From Fasciola hepatica (Eukaryota; Platyhelminthes; Trematoda; Plagiorchiida; Fasciolidae): a DNA stretch of 64,000 nt. The notes under the pieces are model-generated. The model ran no database searches and had not been told where the DNA came from. It saw only the letters and a list, made by a program, of their open reading frames with translations. The stretch lies in the NCBI GenBank assembly GCA_948099385.1, contig CANUEZ040000002.1:2300001-2364000 (forward strand), given 5' to 3'. Both the position numbers and the translations under genes were made by a program. This document shows positions 33,950-45,209 of the stretch, piece by piece. Each line of letters starts with the position of its first letter. Position 1 is the stretch's first letter.

Positions 33950-34640
33950 ACTATATTGCTTGTACACAAATTGTCTCTGTCTAACGAACAAAGAGCCTGA
34001 GCTGAGACAGTTGGAAACAGATGCGAAACCCCACACAATTGCCGTCATGGAGACCTTGGCCAAAGCAGACTATCAAGAAGGTGAAGCAAGAATACCGGGT
34101 TTCTCCCCTCCCTGTCGAGATCCAGGAACAAGACGTGCTGGCGGGGCAGCTGTCTACATTAGCAACCTCCTACTCCGAGGTCTTCCCTCGATATATCTCA
34201 CCTGACATGATGAAGTCCTTCTGGGTAATCTTTAACTTCTGCCCCTTCACTACTTCATTTCTGGGTGGGGTATCCGGCTGCCATTCTAAATCACAGGTAG
34301 ATTCGCTCTTGATGGTAGAGTTCCTGAAAACCCTCAAAACATTTCAATCTTTAGTCACCTTCTTCTTATGGGGGAATTCAGCGCCCCCTTATAGGGCTGG
34401 AAATGCCTTGGAATTGACAGCCACTATGGCAAGGCATTAGTAGATCTACTGACCGATCAATCCTGGACACAGCACATGGCCTGCCCCACTGGGTTTAGAA
34501 CGGGTAATAGCCCATCAATTCTAGGTCTTAGGGTGAACAGTTCCAAACACAACGTAGACGCCGTCAATCTTATGCCACCTCTAGATAACAACGACCACGC
34601 AGTTCTCGCTTTTGACTTCAAATTGAAGTAGCTAGGTATC
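33950..34640 (+). pseudogene. Second-family LINE endonuclease
   Basis: LTNKEPELRQLETDAKPHTIAV-ET, then GTRRAGGAAVYIS, correspond to the N-terminal motifs of LINE endonucleases (N-K--EL, E of the ET motif, RGGG-AIY). LVDLLTDQSWTQHM and LDNNDHAVLAFD give the later part with the catalytic His of the DH motif. Stops near 34205 and frame changes break the domain. Confidence 0.65.
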
Positions 34641-34682
34641 CGTTCCCCATACGGACCAGCTCTCTGGCTCAAGAGAACGGAT

Positions 34683-36200
34683 TTGCAAATGATGAGGTCC
34701 TATATCAGAAGTAAACTAAGCAACATATCTGACAACATAGACATAGAAGAACAGGACTGGCTACCACGTAGTGTGTTCCGAAGGCAGATATTCTATGTGC
34801 CTAGAATCCGGTATATCTCTGAAGACAAGGCTTATCTGCCGCTATCAATTAGGCGCTTTTTCAACAAACACCCCCAGGGGTTTGCCAGGTTTCGAGTCAC
34901 ATCCCTCCCCGCGGAAGCAGAAGCTTTCAGATGCGTCCGGAATCTTTGTAAATCCAAGATTAAGAAACACTCCAGGAAACTACAGAAAGATATTTTAGAA
35001 TGGGCGTGTACGAACCGTTCTTTTCTCTATAAACTCCTGCGCCGCTATCGTGAATCCAGGTCCTCAAAGCTCGCGCCGTCTCTCTCTCCTGCCACCTCCC
35101 CTTCTGATGTGGCAGAAGTTTTCAGATCTTATTTCATGTCCGTTTTCAGCACAACAATAGTACTTCCGGATGGACATCCATCGCTTCAGCAAAAATGGCT
35201 AGTTTCCCCATTGGGGCACTCAACGGTTTTTCTAGTGAAAGTGGAAGAGGGGCTTGACAAACCTAACCAGTTCAGCTCGACGGGACCGGATGAAGTTTAT
35301 CCTCGCTTTCTTAGAGAATCCGCCTTTATTCTTGCAGCACCATACTCTAAGCCTCTTCAAACAGCGCGTAGAAAACCTAAGATTTCCGAATCCATGGAAG
35401 CATACTGTAATTGTCCCAATTTATATAAAAGGAAATCGACACCTTCCCGGATGTTATAGGCCAAAAAGTTCCACTATTGTCACCCTCTAAGCCTTCGAGC
35501 GCATCGTAAAACGCGAAATTTTGACACACTTGAGCGACAATAGTTTACTGCCTCCAACGCAACATGGCTTCCCTCCTGGCGAGTCAAGCTCCACCAGTAT
35601 GCTGACCGTCATGGGTAGCCTTACTCAGAGTCACGATGATGACAAGATAGCCCATGCCACATTCATCGATTTTACCGAAGCCTTCGATAGTGTCTCGCGT
35701 ATCCCGCTCTGTACAAACTCAGAACTTACTGCACTTCCGGTCGCCTGCAGTCCCTGATTAAGAGCTTTTTAAAAACCGAACCTTCTCGGTTCGTGTGCAT
35801 ACCCCTCGGTCTCAACCTGAGCCCGTCGATCCAGAATTCTCCCAGGACTCCGTTCTCGGTCCTCTCCTATTCCTCGTTTGCATAAACGACCTCCCTGATT
35901 TGGTTCCCATTAGAATAGCGATATACGCAGATGAAGTCACAATCGGGGACACAGACGCAAATCCTGTGCAGTCAGCCACTGACTCGGTCAAACGTTGGTC
36001 AGCTGACTGCTGCCTCCCAATAAATGATGATAAATGTGCAATCAAGTCACTTCGAAATGCTCCGGCTCATCTCTTCAACGGGAGTAAGAACACACAAATT
36101 CAAATGGTGGGTCGATACAAGATCCTTGGTTTCTGGCTGCACAGTAAACTCTCATTTGCCAGTAAAACTGCCTTTCGGGACCCAAACCTTGTTAGATAGG
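34683..36200 (+). pseudogene. Second-family LINE reverse transcriptase
   Basis: A 258-codon frame (34683-35459) covers the linker and RT N-terminus (SSTGPDEVYPRFLRE). It overlaps a second frame with PNPWKHTVIVPIYIKG. Then come THLSDNSLLPPTQHGF, motif A ATFIDFTEAFDSV (about 35660-35700), DSVLGPLLFLVCINDLPD and motif C IYADEVTIG (35921-35947). The second catalytic Asp is Glu (YADD to YADE). Several frame shifts are present. A C-terminal frame (36318-36587) continues with QQKATKLVYGL. Confidence 0.75.
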
Positions 36201-36724
36201 CTTTTCCGATGATCTCCGAAGGGGGACTTCCATCTTTTATATAGAACCTATATTCGGCCTCTTTTAGAATACGGCAGCCGTGCAGTACACACTGGCCTCG
36301 TCCTAGACCGGAACACCATGGAGCCAATTCAACAGAAAGCGACCAAATTGGTATATGGCTTACTTTTTACCCCTTACTCGGTTTGTCCAATTTCACCCAA
36401 TATCTACTCTCTTGAGACAAGCTGTATTAGAGAACACCCACTTCTGATTAACGACCTTTCAATAATAGGCCTGGTGGATCAGTCTTTAACCGCCAGAACT
36501 TGGAGACCCTACGATGACACACGAGGAAATTCCCCAAATTCCGTCCAAGTACCTTCATTAAACAACATTTCTTCTCGTCCCGGATAAATTCTCTATGGAA
36601 TAGCTCTCCACAGGAGGTGGCAAACGCCTCCTCAAAAGGTCTTTTAAGGCTGGACTAGAGAACTGGTTGGGACTAATGCCAAGCCTAGCCAATTCTCCGA
36701 TCGGCCTCGCGTGCATTATTCCCT

Positions 36725-37040
36725 TCTATGTTTTCATGCCTCGTCTTCAATCCTACATACTTGTACTTGCTTGCAGTTATAAATAGATCAATTCCTCGTC
36801 CTCTTACGAATGTATACGCCAACTAATCTTTTGAGCAAATTTTGAAACGACAAAACCAGTGATATATTGACGTATCCATTTTCATATCGTCGGACTCATG
36901 TTCCACGTGGGAAACGTTTATTTTTATTCTGATGTCACTTTTGCGGAAGTGGTTTCCCCCTTGCTGTCGAGCTTTGCCCATCCAGCTCGGTAGCACCGGA
37001 GGAAAGAAGATACTCACAAGAACCGGGGACATTTGGGCTC
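36725..37040. other. No gene recognised; spacer between two LINEs
   Basis: Short frames only. The right part may be the decayed N-terminus of the RTE endonuclease that becomes recognisable at 37070. Confidence 0.3.
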
Positions 37041-37069
37041 AAGCCTCGCACCCGTGGACCACTTTAGGA

Positions 37070-37560
37070 ATTCAAGACAGTGTGGTGTAGGGATAATCTT
37101 GGCTGAAGAGCCTGAGGCTGCCCTCTTGGATTGGATATCTAGTGGTGGTCGTCTATGCATCGCGGAACTCGACTGATCAGTTGGCTATCGAGAGGATAGT
37201 TGTGTCAGGCGCAGTCTGTTTTCCATCACGGCTTACACCAAGACAGGCTGCAGTACTTACACGCGGAAAAATGAGTTCTATGATGAATTCATTACTCCCG
37301 TTCACAGGAGCAGAGGCCTCGACATTGTTGTGTTAGCTGGTGACTTTACCGCACAGGTTGGAAAACGTGGTGGCACATATAATGGGGATATGCTTCTCCA
37401 GTTCTGCGCAGAAAATCGTTTGTTCCCGTCCGGTTTGATTTTCCGACACTACTCGCCTAAAGCAGCTACATGGCGCTCTAACCGTACAGGTACTAAGCCA
37501 GATCTATCATATCGCTGTAAGCTACCGGGAGCTTGGTTCTTTTCGGTAAGGTAGATCCTA
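37070..37560 (+). pseudogene. RTE endonuclease C-terminal half
   Basis: CGVGIILAEEPEAALLDW, then GLDIVVLAGDFTAQVGK (DFNAQ motif, Asn changed to Thr), NGDMLLQFCAENRLF and KAATWRSN with TKPDLSYR. This is the standard run of motifs in RTE endonucleases. A stop separates the first part from the second. Confidence 0.7.
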
Positions 37561-38149
37561 CCGGATGACGCACGCAGAGTTAGACCATGCAACTATCCCT
37601 CAAACTCCATGGTTGTCATCACAAACCACCGAACCGGTTAGCCGTGCAGTGTCAGTGCAATCCAGAAGTCCGCGCCAGTTAAGAACAGAAGTAAGCATGG
37701 GAGCTAAGATCTATAACGAAATGTAATGAGCATGATCACCCGCCCACATCCAGCAGGCCAATGCGCGGTATCATGCTTCTTCGGTGGTCCCAGATCCGAT
37801 GTCCTTCAAACACACTGGATTTCGCAGGAGCCTATTAATCTAATAAAGCAAAAAAGTCAGCTCTCGAACTGTAAGTAGATAAATAAGATACAAAGAAAAC
37901 AATAGAGGCAAGTTACCAAAAGCCTCAAGAATTATCGTGAAGATGGGTGGGTGAATACGGCCGAAGAATTGGAATTAGCAGCTGTTTCAGGTAACAGCCA
38001 AAGACTGTTCAAACTTATTTGCGACTCCAGCGGACGGCCAATCCCGATCAGTGAAAAAGTACGCGATAGAAATGGGGGCAGATCCACGGCAAAGAGCTAA
38101 GGCTGGACAGATGGGCCGAATGTTTCAAGGAACAGTTAAGCCAGCCGCT

Positions 38150-39000
38150 TGTTATTGGAGTTGCTTTTGTGTCAACAACTGCGATTCCTTGGGGAGCATC
38201 ACTTGAGCCACCATCGAGGGCAGAAGTGGAATCCAACACTCGAATAATAAACGGTCCCGACAAATTCCCCTCAGCTCTTTTCAAAACTGGTAGTGGTTCA
38301 CCAGGCAAATCGCCTACCACCCTGATAAGTGAAGTTTGGGCTAAGGAACGTATTCCGCTAATACGGGACGAGTTACTTGTGGTACCCAACTTCAAGAAAT
38401 GAGCACATATTAACGTTAGTGGGATTAGGTTAATTCCGATAGACACCAAGGTCTTAACCTCCATTCTGGTGCATCCTTCCACAAAGGATCGTGGAGGGGA
38501 AGCTCGCAAACAACAGGCTGGATTACGCCTAGGTCGAAAAATGCATCGACCAGACTTTTGCTCTTCTTCAGGTACTTGAGGCGCGTCACACACACCGTCG
38601 ACCGATATTGGAGATTTTCCTCGGTTTGAACGGCACCTTTGTTTCAGTTGACCGAACAGCCCCCTCCAGTGCCTTTTATAAAATTGGTATGCCCCAGAGG
38701 TTCGTTAATGTACTAAGATCATTCTGCTCCCATACTCCTGGCCGCGTAAGGAGTCGCGGTGACTTATCAAGTCCAATTGAAGCGAATAGTGATGCTCGAC
38801 AAGGATGTCCCCTTTCTTCATATTTGTTTGACGTCGTCGTGGACGAGGTAATAGAAAGTGCCCTGCGAAAACCCTGGATTTGAGCATCGGAATTGGAAAT
38901 AGCTGAAAGCTGCTCGACCTACATTACGCGGACGAACTGGTTAGTCTGTTGGAATGCACGGACCTGCTCAACGCGCACCAGATAGGCTCGCAAGGGCTGC
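38150..39000 (+). pseudogene. RTE reverse transcriptase
   Basis: Fragments in order: NGPDKFPSALFK (GPDGIP-E region), SEVWAKERIPLIRDELLVVPNFKK, AGLRLGRKM (QAGFR-GR), DRTAPSSAFYKIGMPQRFVNVL, SHTPGRVRSRGDLS, ARQGCPLSSYLFDVVVDEV and YADELVSL (38925-38948). The catalytic YADD is YADE. Stops and shifts near 38402, 38600 and 38883. Confidence 0.75.
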
Positions 39001-39775
39001 AGCCCCATTCGGAATGCGCCTCTCACCTTCAAAGTGTGAAGTGATGTTGCGAGACTGGATTTCATTCATTCCGAGCTTGATGCTCGACGGGGAGAAGCTG
39101 GCAGTTTTTGACCTGTTTAGTTGCCTCGGCAGCAGCTTGATGACGGATGGAAGCTCTGTAGTAGAGATGAACACGCGTATATCCGAGGCCCGTGTGGTGT
39201 ACGCTGGACTGAAGCACCTGTGGTGCCGAGCTGACATTTCACTGAAGTTGAAAAGCTGTGTAGACTGTGTCACGGTGCTTTCAGTTTCCTTGTATGATAG
39301 TGAGAATTTGGGTCTGCGTGTGGAGAATATTCCTCTCTCTGAGGTTTTCGACGACAGATATTTGCGTAGTATAGCTACAATTGGGCGGAATAGCAGAGTG
39401 AAAAATGCCGAGGTCATAAAGCCAGTATTGGGTGCCAATTCAGCGAACGTTCCATATGAGAGTATCCCGCTCAGTAGAATTCTCCGGTCGAGGCACGTGT
39501 TGCCTATAGCAAGGGCTAGTCTACCGTACCGTGTTCTGTTTTCCTTTCCTCCTCAGGAGCGGAAGAAACCACTTGGAGATCAACAGATGATTTGATAATG
39601 AGGCGTATAGAAGTGGGCCGTGAAATTATAAAAAATAGGCGACCCAAGCCTTCGTGGCTGGGGTCCAAAAGATCCGCCATCCAACTGGCTGGGGACACTG
39701 AAGGATATGATAGCAAACCATGAACAGTGGTGATCGTGTTGTCACTTTCTGTCGAGAATTAGAATGTTTGAATAA
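39000..39775 (+). pseudogene. RTE C-terminal domain
   Basis: LSPSKCEVMLRDW, CLGSSLMTDGS, RISEARVVYAGLKHLWCRADI, ENLGLRVENI, VFDDRYLRSIATI and RVKNAEV. The end (LKDMIANHEQW, CREL) mirrors the QWRSC ending of RTE proteins. The frame is open for 214 codons (38954-39595), the longest intact stretch in this copy. Confidence 0.75.
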
Positions 39776-39934
39776 CATAGAATCGTACAGTTAGACTCCT
39801 TTCTTTCCTCTTCCTCCTCGTTGAGGCCCAGTCCTTTTCCATCTTATATGTTCATACTATCTAGTTCTACGTGCAACAAGGCGGAAAACGCAGTGGTCAG
39901 CGGGGCTCGCCCTATTATTTAAAGCTTTTTGATG

Positions 39935-39965
39935 GTGATGACGATAATGATGAAGATGACTACTA
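39935..39965. repeat. Degenerate (GAT)n tail
   Basis: GATGGTGATGACGATAATGA and further GAT-like triplets lie about 160 bp after the RTE coding end. Confidence 0.5.
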
Positions 39966-40103
39966 AAAGACCAGAGAGTTCAAGCTAGAAGTAATCAAGC
40001 GATAGAGCTTTGCAATTCATGAGAGGAGTTAGGATATAAGTTTGAACGAATAAAAGAGCTGGTATTATGGACAAAGAACAAGAAAATCTAGTCGAGGACC
40101 ACA

Positions 40104-40917
40104 GCATCGGTTGAACCAATTATATAACAAACGGACAACAAACCTGGACTGTGGTTGCCAAAGCGATGATGAGAGAGACAGCCGGATAGAAACACGTAGA
40201 CATTGAGTGGATTAGTTGCTTTCAGAAGAAAGGAACATAGTGCATCAGCATGAGAAGGGGAACCGGCGATGAATCGATGCGTGGTGCGTAACCAAAACAG
40301 TAGCAAAGACAAAAAGCTGGCAAAAATGATGAGGTAACAAGTAGAAGACCATCAATTTACATTCCTCATGAATGGTGGACCACTTGATGGCGACAAGAAA
40401 GAACTCTGTGGTACAAGGGCCTATCAGACGTGCATTTGTTGGAGATGATACCTTGCAAGATGAGGATGTTGCAACGTAACAGCCCTTAGTGGACAGACAG
40501 CGGAAATGACAGAGAAAGCAAACGACCACAGAATATACGAGTGTTGGGAGCCCCTAGGGATATATTTCTCGGGGATACGTACTGCTTGAAGATTGTGGTG
40601 CGGAAGTAAATGACAGCAATAAGTGCGTCAGTCTTCGAATATATCAGTGAAGGTAGCAAAAAGAGGTGAGTTGTACCAAGCTAAAATCGATGTTCTGCTA
40701 TTACTCCAAATATATGCCTTCCCATTTGGGACCCATGGTCTATCTGCGATGAACCAAAACACTAAGGGGAGCAAGCGTTCACGTATTAGTATCCGAGAAT
40801 TGGACTCCATTCTGGCTAACGGGCTACCGAGATTCGAAGGGAGGCTGTTGAATTCAAACCATGAGTACGAAAAGAAGCATCCCACAGTGGGGCGTGGCAA
40901 CCAACAAATCACGAGAT
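40104..40917 (+). repeat. 814-bp duplicated block, copy 2
   Basis: Same length and nearly identical to 13558-14371. The sequence to the left (40085-40103) is unrelated to that left of copy 1. Confidence 0.9.
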
Positions 40918-41464
40918 ATCTGATAAATCATTTACATCGAGGGATATGCGCGGATTCTAACGGCCTGTTTATTATTATTCCTCGATGGTTTTGTGTGACC
41001 AGGAGACCAACACAGCCAAGCCAGTGATCCGTAATTATCTGGTGTGTCGCAGCAAAATTGCTGTGGCGGAACAAAAAATAATTGCCTCCTTAGAGTCTTG
41101 ACGTTTCGACTTTGATAATATCCACCAGTGGAGATCAACGTCAATTATTTTGGTCCATTATTCGTACGACAACAGAGAGGCACACAGAAAAGTGACGGCT
41201 GCTCGATAACGTTTGCAATCTCGAGAAGTTCATCACAAAGTGGAACATAACATGACCACGAATCCATTCTCCATGGCCTTTCAACGGTTCGGCGCAAGGC
41301 GAGCCGCTCCTTAGATCATACTCAGACAATGGTTCGAATTTCTTTTGAACACAAGAGGGACTAAAGCGATGGCTGGATCACGATGAGGCACGGGGTAGAA
41401 TCGAGGCTAATGGAATAGAGTGGCACTTCAGTCCACCCTACGCCAGCCACCGTGGTGGCCTTTA
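40623..41464 (+). pseudogene. Pao integrase, uninterrupted but decayed
   Basis: Begins as at 14077 (VAKRGELYQAKIDVLLLL, then LDSILANGLPRFEGRLLN) and runs on through QQITRYLINHLHRGICADSN, RWFCVTRRP, VIRNYLVCRSK, NYFGPLFVR, SYSDNGSN and WHFSP. That is the order N-terminal zinc domain (H, H, C, C partly present), core and D,D positions. Integrase joins element cDNA to host DNA. Stops and shifts inactivate it. The piece between the two duplicated blocks is only 81 bp (40918-40998), against 12.5 kb in copy 1. Confidence 0.75.
40999..41464 (+). repeat. 466-bp duplicated block, copy 2
   Basis: Same length and nearly identical to 26930-27395; similarity ends at GTGG/GCGG near the integrase HRG motif in both. 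Confidence 0.9.
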
Positions 41465-41469
41465 GGATA

Positions 41470-41875
41470 ACCAGTACAATCGGTCGAATAAATGCCTCTT
41501 ATCTCATAGCCAATCCTCACTGACGATACACTGAATAAACCACTTACTGAATTACGGAGCAAGCTGAAGAGTAGGGCTTTCTAACCGACGGTCCCGCATC
41601 CGGTGGTCGAGCCGTCTGCCACTACCAATGTCTGTTTGGATTGTGGTCGTGTGTGGTAACAGACAATGGGGCAACTTTACGTGGATAGAGGCAGGTAAAC
41701 TTCTTGGCGCGGGTGATCTGATATCTTTCGAGGAGGGAGAGTTTGCCGATACTACGGCTTTCCATCGCCGCACTTGATATCGTACCCGTTCTCGTTCGGA
41801 TCCGTTGTACACTCTTATTGTGGTTGCCTCAGTTGGCACCCTGCCATCAAGGTTTTGCTACCGTATGGCCCATGG
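41470..41875. other. No gene recognised
   Basis: Short frames only, between the integrase remnant and a LINE 3' end. Confidence 0.35.
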
Positions 41876-41879
41876 AATA

Positions 41880-42320
41880 GTTCCTATTTGTCTCTGAATA
41901 TTTATCTTTGTACTTCCTCCAATTTTCTGTCTATACACTCTACAAACACTGCAGCATGCATCGACTCTTCGAACCCCCTTCGATAAACTCTTCCTTTAAA
42001 GGAAGCTTAGCGAAAATCCTCGGATTCCGCCCGAATCTCCCGGGGGTTGTGTTCATGTCCGGTATTATTTGTGTAAACACCCCACCTTGCCCACTAATTT
42101 TAACAGCCATGAGCCGAATCGAATAACTGACCATGACATTGGAATTTGCCGGGTTTTGTTCCCGCTTTGGCCCACGTACACAGTCTACCTCGACCCTCCT
42201 GCGCTCATTCTCCACTTTCTTGAAAACTCCTGATCTGTCATTTGGATTATTTGCTCTTGCGTCGTAGCGCGCTTCGGGCTCATCCGGAGTATACCATTTT
42301 TAATAATATTATTATTATTA
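41880..42320 (+). mobile_element. CR1-like LINE 3' end, truncated copy
   Basis: GGAATTTGCCGGGTT at 42140, then GCGCGCTTCGGGCTCATCCG and (ATT)n at 42300-42320. It matches the 3' ends at 26.9 and 31.6 kb. The 5' limit is uncertain. Confidence 0.6.
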
Positions 42321-42430
42321 CTGATTCCGATAAGCCGAGTAATGTGAAATAACCTGGGCTAATTCAAAAAACTATTCACAAACCCGATTTAAATGCAAGC
42401 GCATTGGGATTTTAAACCATGAGCCCTAAG

Positions 42431-42459
42431 TTCAGCTTAGTTCAGTTCAGTTCAGTTCA
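42431..42459. repeat. (TTCAG)n short tandem repeat
   Basis: TTCAGCTTAG followed by four TTCAG-type units (42441-42459). Confidence 0.75.
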
Positions 42460-42659
42460 TGGTTCCTCTACCCTGAAGTAAGGATGTAGCTGCAGGGCTC
42501 GGTAACCCAGAGTCTTCACGAACGAGGTTACACAGTTCGAAACGTCGTCTGACAAGCGACAAAAACCGGTGGATGAGATTTACCAAAGCGATGGATGAAA
42601 CCATAGCCAAGGGATAAGCGATAATTGTGCCGTTGTTTCACATTAGTTGTGACCATAGA

Positions 42660-43260
42660 CCTCGGTGGCACTTGCCACACTTCGCCGTGTTAAAACCAAA
42701 GAAGCCGGGGAGTCCCCTCATTGTCCTGGACAGCACTGCAAATTAAAGGGACTATTGCTCAGTGATATGGTTTATCGAGGCCTTGACACTACGGCTGATC
42801 TTTTGGTCATACTTTTGCAGTTCCGCAAAGAATAAGTAGCCTTTCCAGCGGACATAGAAGAGATGTTCATGTAAGTCAAGATCTCCGAAAGTGACACAGT
42901 CTCAGTGCTGTTCCTGTGGGGGCCACTGGTAAATCTGTCACTGGAGCTGAAAGAATATTAGATGACGGCCCACCCATTTGGGGCCACTTCCTCACCCCTT
43001 TGGTCCAACCTCGCTTTATTTAAAGCTGTTAGGGTTTTGGGGGTGAACTGTGAACCGTCGACCTTGCGAGCCGTGGAAAGCAATTCTCATGTCAATGATA
43101 GCTTTGCTTCCTTCCCAACTAGCGTTGAAGTTACTCCTTTTGCGACAGGGATAACTGAGTTATTGATGCACGCTGGTTTCGAGCTGGGGAAGTGGCTATC
43201 CAACTCACGGAAGTTTGTGGCCTGATCTACGGACACATATTCTGTGATGCTTTAGAAACT
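42660..43260 (+). pseudogene. Pao reverse transcriptase fragment
   Basis: VLKPKKPGSPLIVLD, then MTAHPFGATSSPLWSNLAL, GVNCEPSTLRAVESN, HVNDSFASFPT and HAGFELGKWLSNSRKFV. This run is typical of Pao RT (FGA-SSP, Y-DD, G-F-L-KW-SN). The catalytic position reads HVND (43088-43099): Tyr to His and first Asp to Asn. An 88-codon frame is open; upstream frames are broken. Confidence 0.75.
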
Positions 43261-43299
43261 GGATAAGGTGCAGCGGCTTGCGAGAGACGAATTCCCGTG

Positions 43300-44085
43300 G
43301 ATAAAGCCCCATGCTTTGTGCTGCTATATAACAAATAACGAGTATCATCCGTCAAAATCGTTACCATCCTTAGGTTAAGGATGGCGGCAGCAGTCTTAGG
43401 CTATCGATTAAATGAGATGCTAAAGCGAAGCTTGCCAGACTGTTCTGATGAAGCGCAGCCTTGAACAGACCCGAAGATCACCAGGTACTACATAGAGATC
43501 ACTCGGCGCTTGTTGCTGTACCCTCCTCGCTAACCGATAGGAATTCATTCATCAGTATACTAAAGTTTCCCGGTGGCGGCATGTGTGATCAGAAGATAAT
43601 ATTGCTGATCCAGCCTCAAGAGGAATTTCAACCAAGGAGGAACTGAAGATTCAGTTGAGGGGACTCTCGCTCATAAACGATTATAATCCACCAGGAGTTT
43701 CGTTGTCGGTCCTACTGGATGGTGTGCAGACTTAGAAAAGGCCGGCTTTGGTGGATACTGCCAACCTGCATGCCGGCATCATCCTCATGTTCTATCGGTA
43801 TTCTGATCCATGTAAGTTCTCCAAGGCTGTCGCCTGGCCCATCCGCCCCCCCCCCTATATTCGGGTTATGTCGTTCTCAGGGATAAACGGGGTGCTGCTT
43901 TGGACCCAGAGAGGGCCAGGTTCAAGGTGATAACAATGGTTCAAACAGACTCACCAGAGAAGTTTCTACAGCAAGGACCGCCAACAAAAGAGCCATGCAA
44001 CAGTGCCTCGGGTTCCTTAGAAATGCTACGCCCGACTATACAGCGAAACCTTTTTTGTGTCAGCGGACCACCTAATTAGGCTGAA
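43300..44085 (+). pseudogene. Pao post-RT/RNase H region, barely recognisable
   Basis: A stretch at 43380-43450 (LRMAAAVLGYRLNE) and scattered short frames occupy the place of RNase H. I can identify no catalytic residues. Position between RT and integrase is the main evidence. Confidence 0.35.
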
Positions 44086-44089
44086 TATC

Positions 44090-44300
44090 TAAATGCTTTT
44101 AAGCTGCTAGCCATTTTTCCGAAAAGATACAAGGTGACGGAACTCATTATCCACCACCACCGTAGTGGAGAGGGACATAGTGGCACTTCCCAAGTGCTGT
44201 CCGCAATCCGCGAGGGGTATGATATTATCAATAGAGTCGGCTCAGTTGAATGGGTGATAGAACCATGTTTTACTTGCTGTAGGCTACCCGCTGTCGCCGA
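44090..44300 (+). pseudogene. Pao integrase zinc domain
   Basis: ELIIHHHRSGEGHSGTSQVL, then SVEWVIEPCFTC. The two His and two Cys of the HHCC zinc site are present with the family's spacing. The frame is open for 92 codons (44134-44412). Confidence 0.7.
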
Positions 44301-44339
44301 TCAGCGGTTGGTGCCTCCTCCTTCTCCTGTCGCGTGGAA

Positions 44340-44875
44340 AAAGGCGGTACTGCCTCAGTTCGGTCGGAATAGATTACTTTGTCTCTGTCTTTTACCTTGG
44401 GGGCGAGGGTAGAATTAAAGGTATGGCCGTTTATATACTTGCCTACATACTCGAGCTACTTCGTTGAAAGTGGCAGCTAGCTCATGCACTGAATCGTTCA
44501 TAATGCCCCTTCTTCGTTTTGTTGGAAGACGTGGAGCATCAACAGAAATCTATGGCTACAACGGATCGAACTTCGTGAGTGCGATTACCGGACTCAAGTC
44601 AGTCAGGGCATAAGTTGGCACTTCAACCCTTAGCATCAAGCCACCGAGGGGCGCATGGGAGAAAAAGATCCGCTAGTTACGCAGGTTGCCAACAGTGCCC
44701 TCTAAGGAACATATAATGAGTGAGCAGAAGTTAAATGATTGTTTCGCTGAAGTTGGGAGGATGTTGAACAATCGACCGGCTGCCTTCCTTTTTTCCGATG
44801 ACCGGAGCAAATTGGCCCTAACTCCGAGTGGTCTACCACAGCTGGGACGGCGACGGCGGCATATTGGATAACGCT
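44340..44875 (+). pseudogene. Pao integrase core, broken
   Basis: GIDYF (first Asp), RRGASTEIYGYNGSNFV (second Asp position, DNG changed to YNG), WHFNP-like part lost, then CFAEVGRMLNNRPAAF, the helix after the catalytic Glu (E-VERILN-RP in the copy at 55630). Frames change several times. Confidence 0.65.
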
Positions 44876-44979
44876 AACAGAAAGAATACTATTGTAAATG
44901 CTGGAAACAGGTCGGCCACTTCTCAGATAACTTTTGACATAAGTGGATGAGAGGATAGTTCCCGACACTTCAGGCAAGA

Positions 44980-45195
44980 AAAAGCTGGCTCACAAAACAT
45001 GGAAATCTCAAAAGAGATGATGTCGCGCTGGTGGCTTCAGAGAACCTTGCGAGGCACAAGTGGCCTATGGGAATAGTTTGGGGCAGGGAAGTTGATGCAG
45101 GTGGACTCGTACCGAAGGCTGCGGTCCGCACGAGCAAAGGAAAACAACGGACAGATGTGAGAAAAATTAGCCAGTTAGAAGATGTCAACTAGAAG
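44980..45195 (+). pseudogene. Pao C-terminal domain (DUF5641-type)
   Basis: KSWLTKHGNLKRDDVALVAS, ENLARHKWPMGIV and LVPKAAVRTSKGKQ-TDVRKI match the domain that closes Pao pol proteins (NL---D-V-V----LPR--WP-GRV). About 72 codons are readable in one frame before the stop. Confidence 0.7.
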
Positions 45196-45209
45196 CTTTG
45201 GTTGTAGGT

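Larger units (their letters stand above)
33100..36720 (+). mobile_element. Second LINE family (CR1/Jockey-like), decayed
   Basis: A LINE distinct from the others: endonuclease (about 33950-34640), reverse transcriptase (34680-36200) and a C-terminus ending around 36690 with LWN-SPQEVA-ASSK and AGLENWLG. A possible basic ORF1-like part lies at 33304-33869. The 3' end lacks the (ATT)n tail of the other family. Boundaries are approximate. Confidence 0.75.
37045..39965 (+). mobile_element. RTE-type LINE, decayed
   Basis: Endonuclease (37070-37560), reverse transcriptase (38150-39000), RTE C-terminal domain (39000-39770) and a degenerate (GAT)n tail (39935-39965), the usual 3' tail type for RTE elements. 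ORFs are broken in many places. The same family is represented on the minus strand at 46640-47620. Confidence 0.75.
42650..45205 (+). mobile_element. BEL/Pao pol remnant, second subfamily
   Basis: RT piece (42660-43250), a poorly preserved middle (43300-44080), integrase zinc domain (44100-44300), integrase core (44340-44870) and the C-terminal DUF5641-type domain (44980-45190). Gag, protease and LTRs are not identified. Sequence motifs differ from the Pao at 51-57 kb, so this is another subfamily. Confidence 0.75.
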
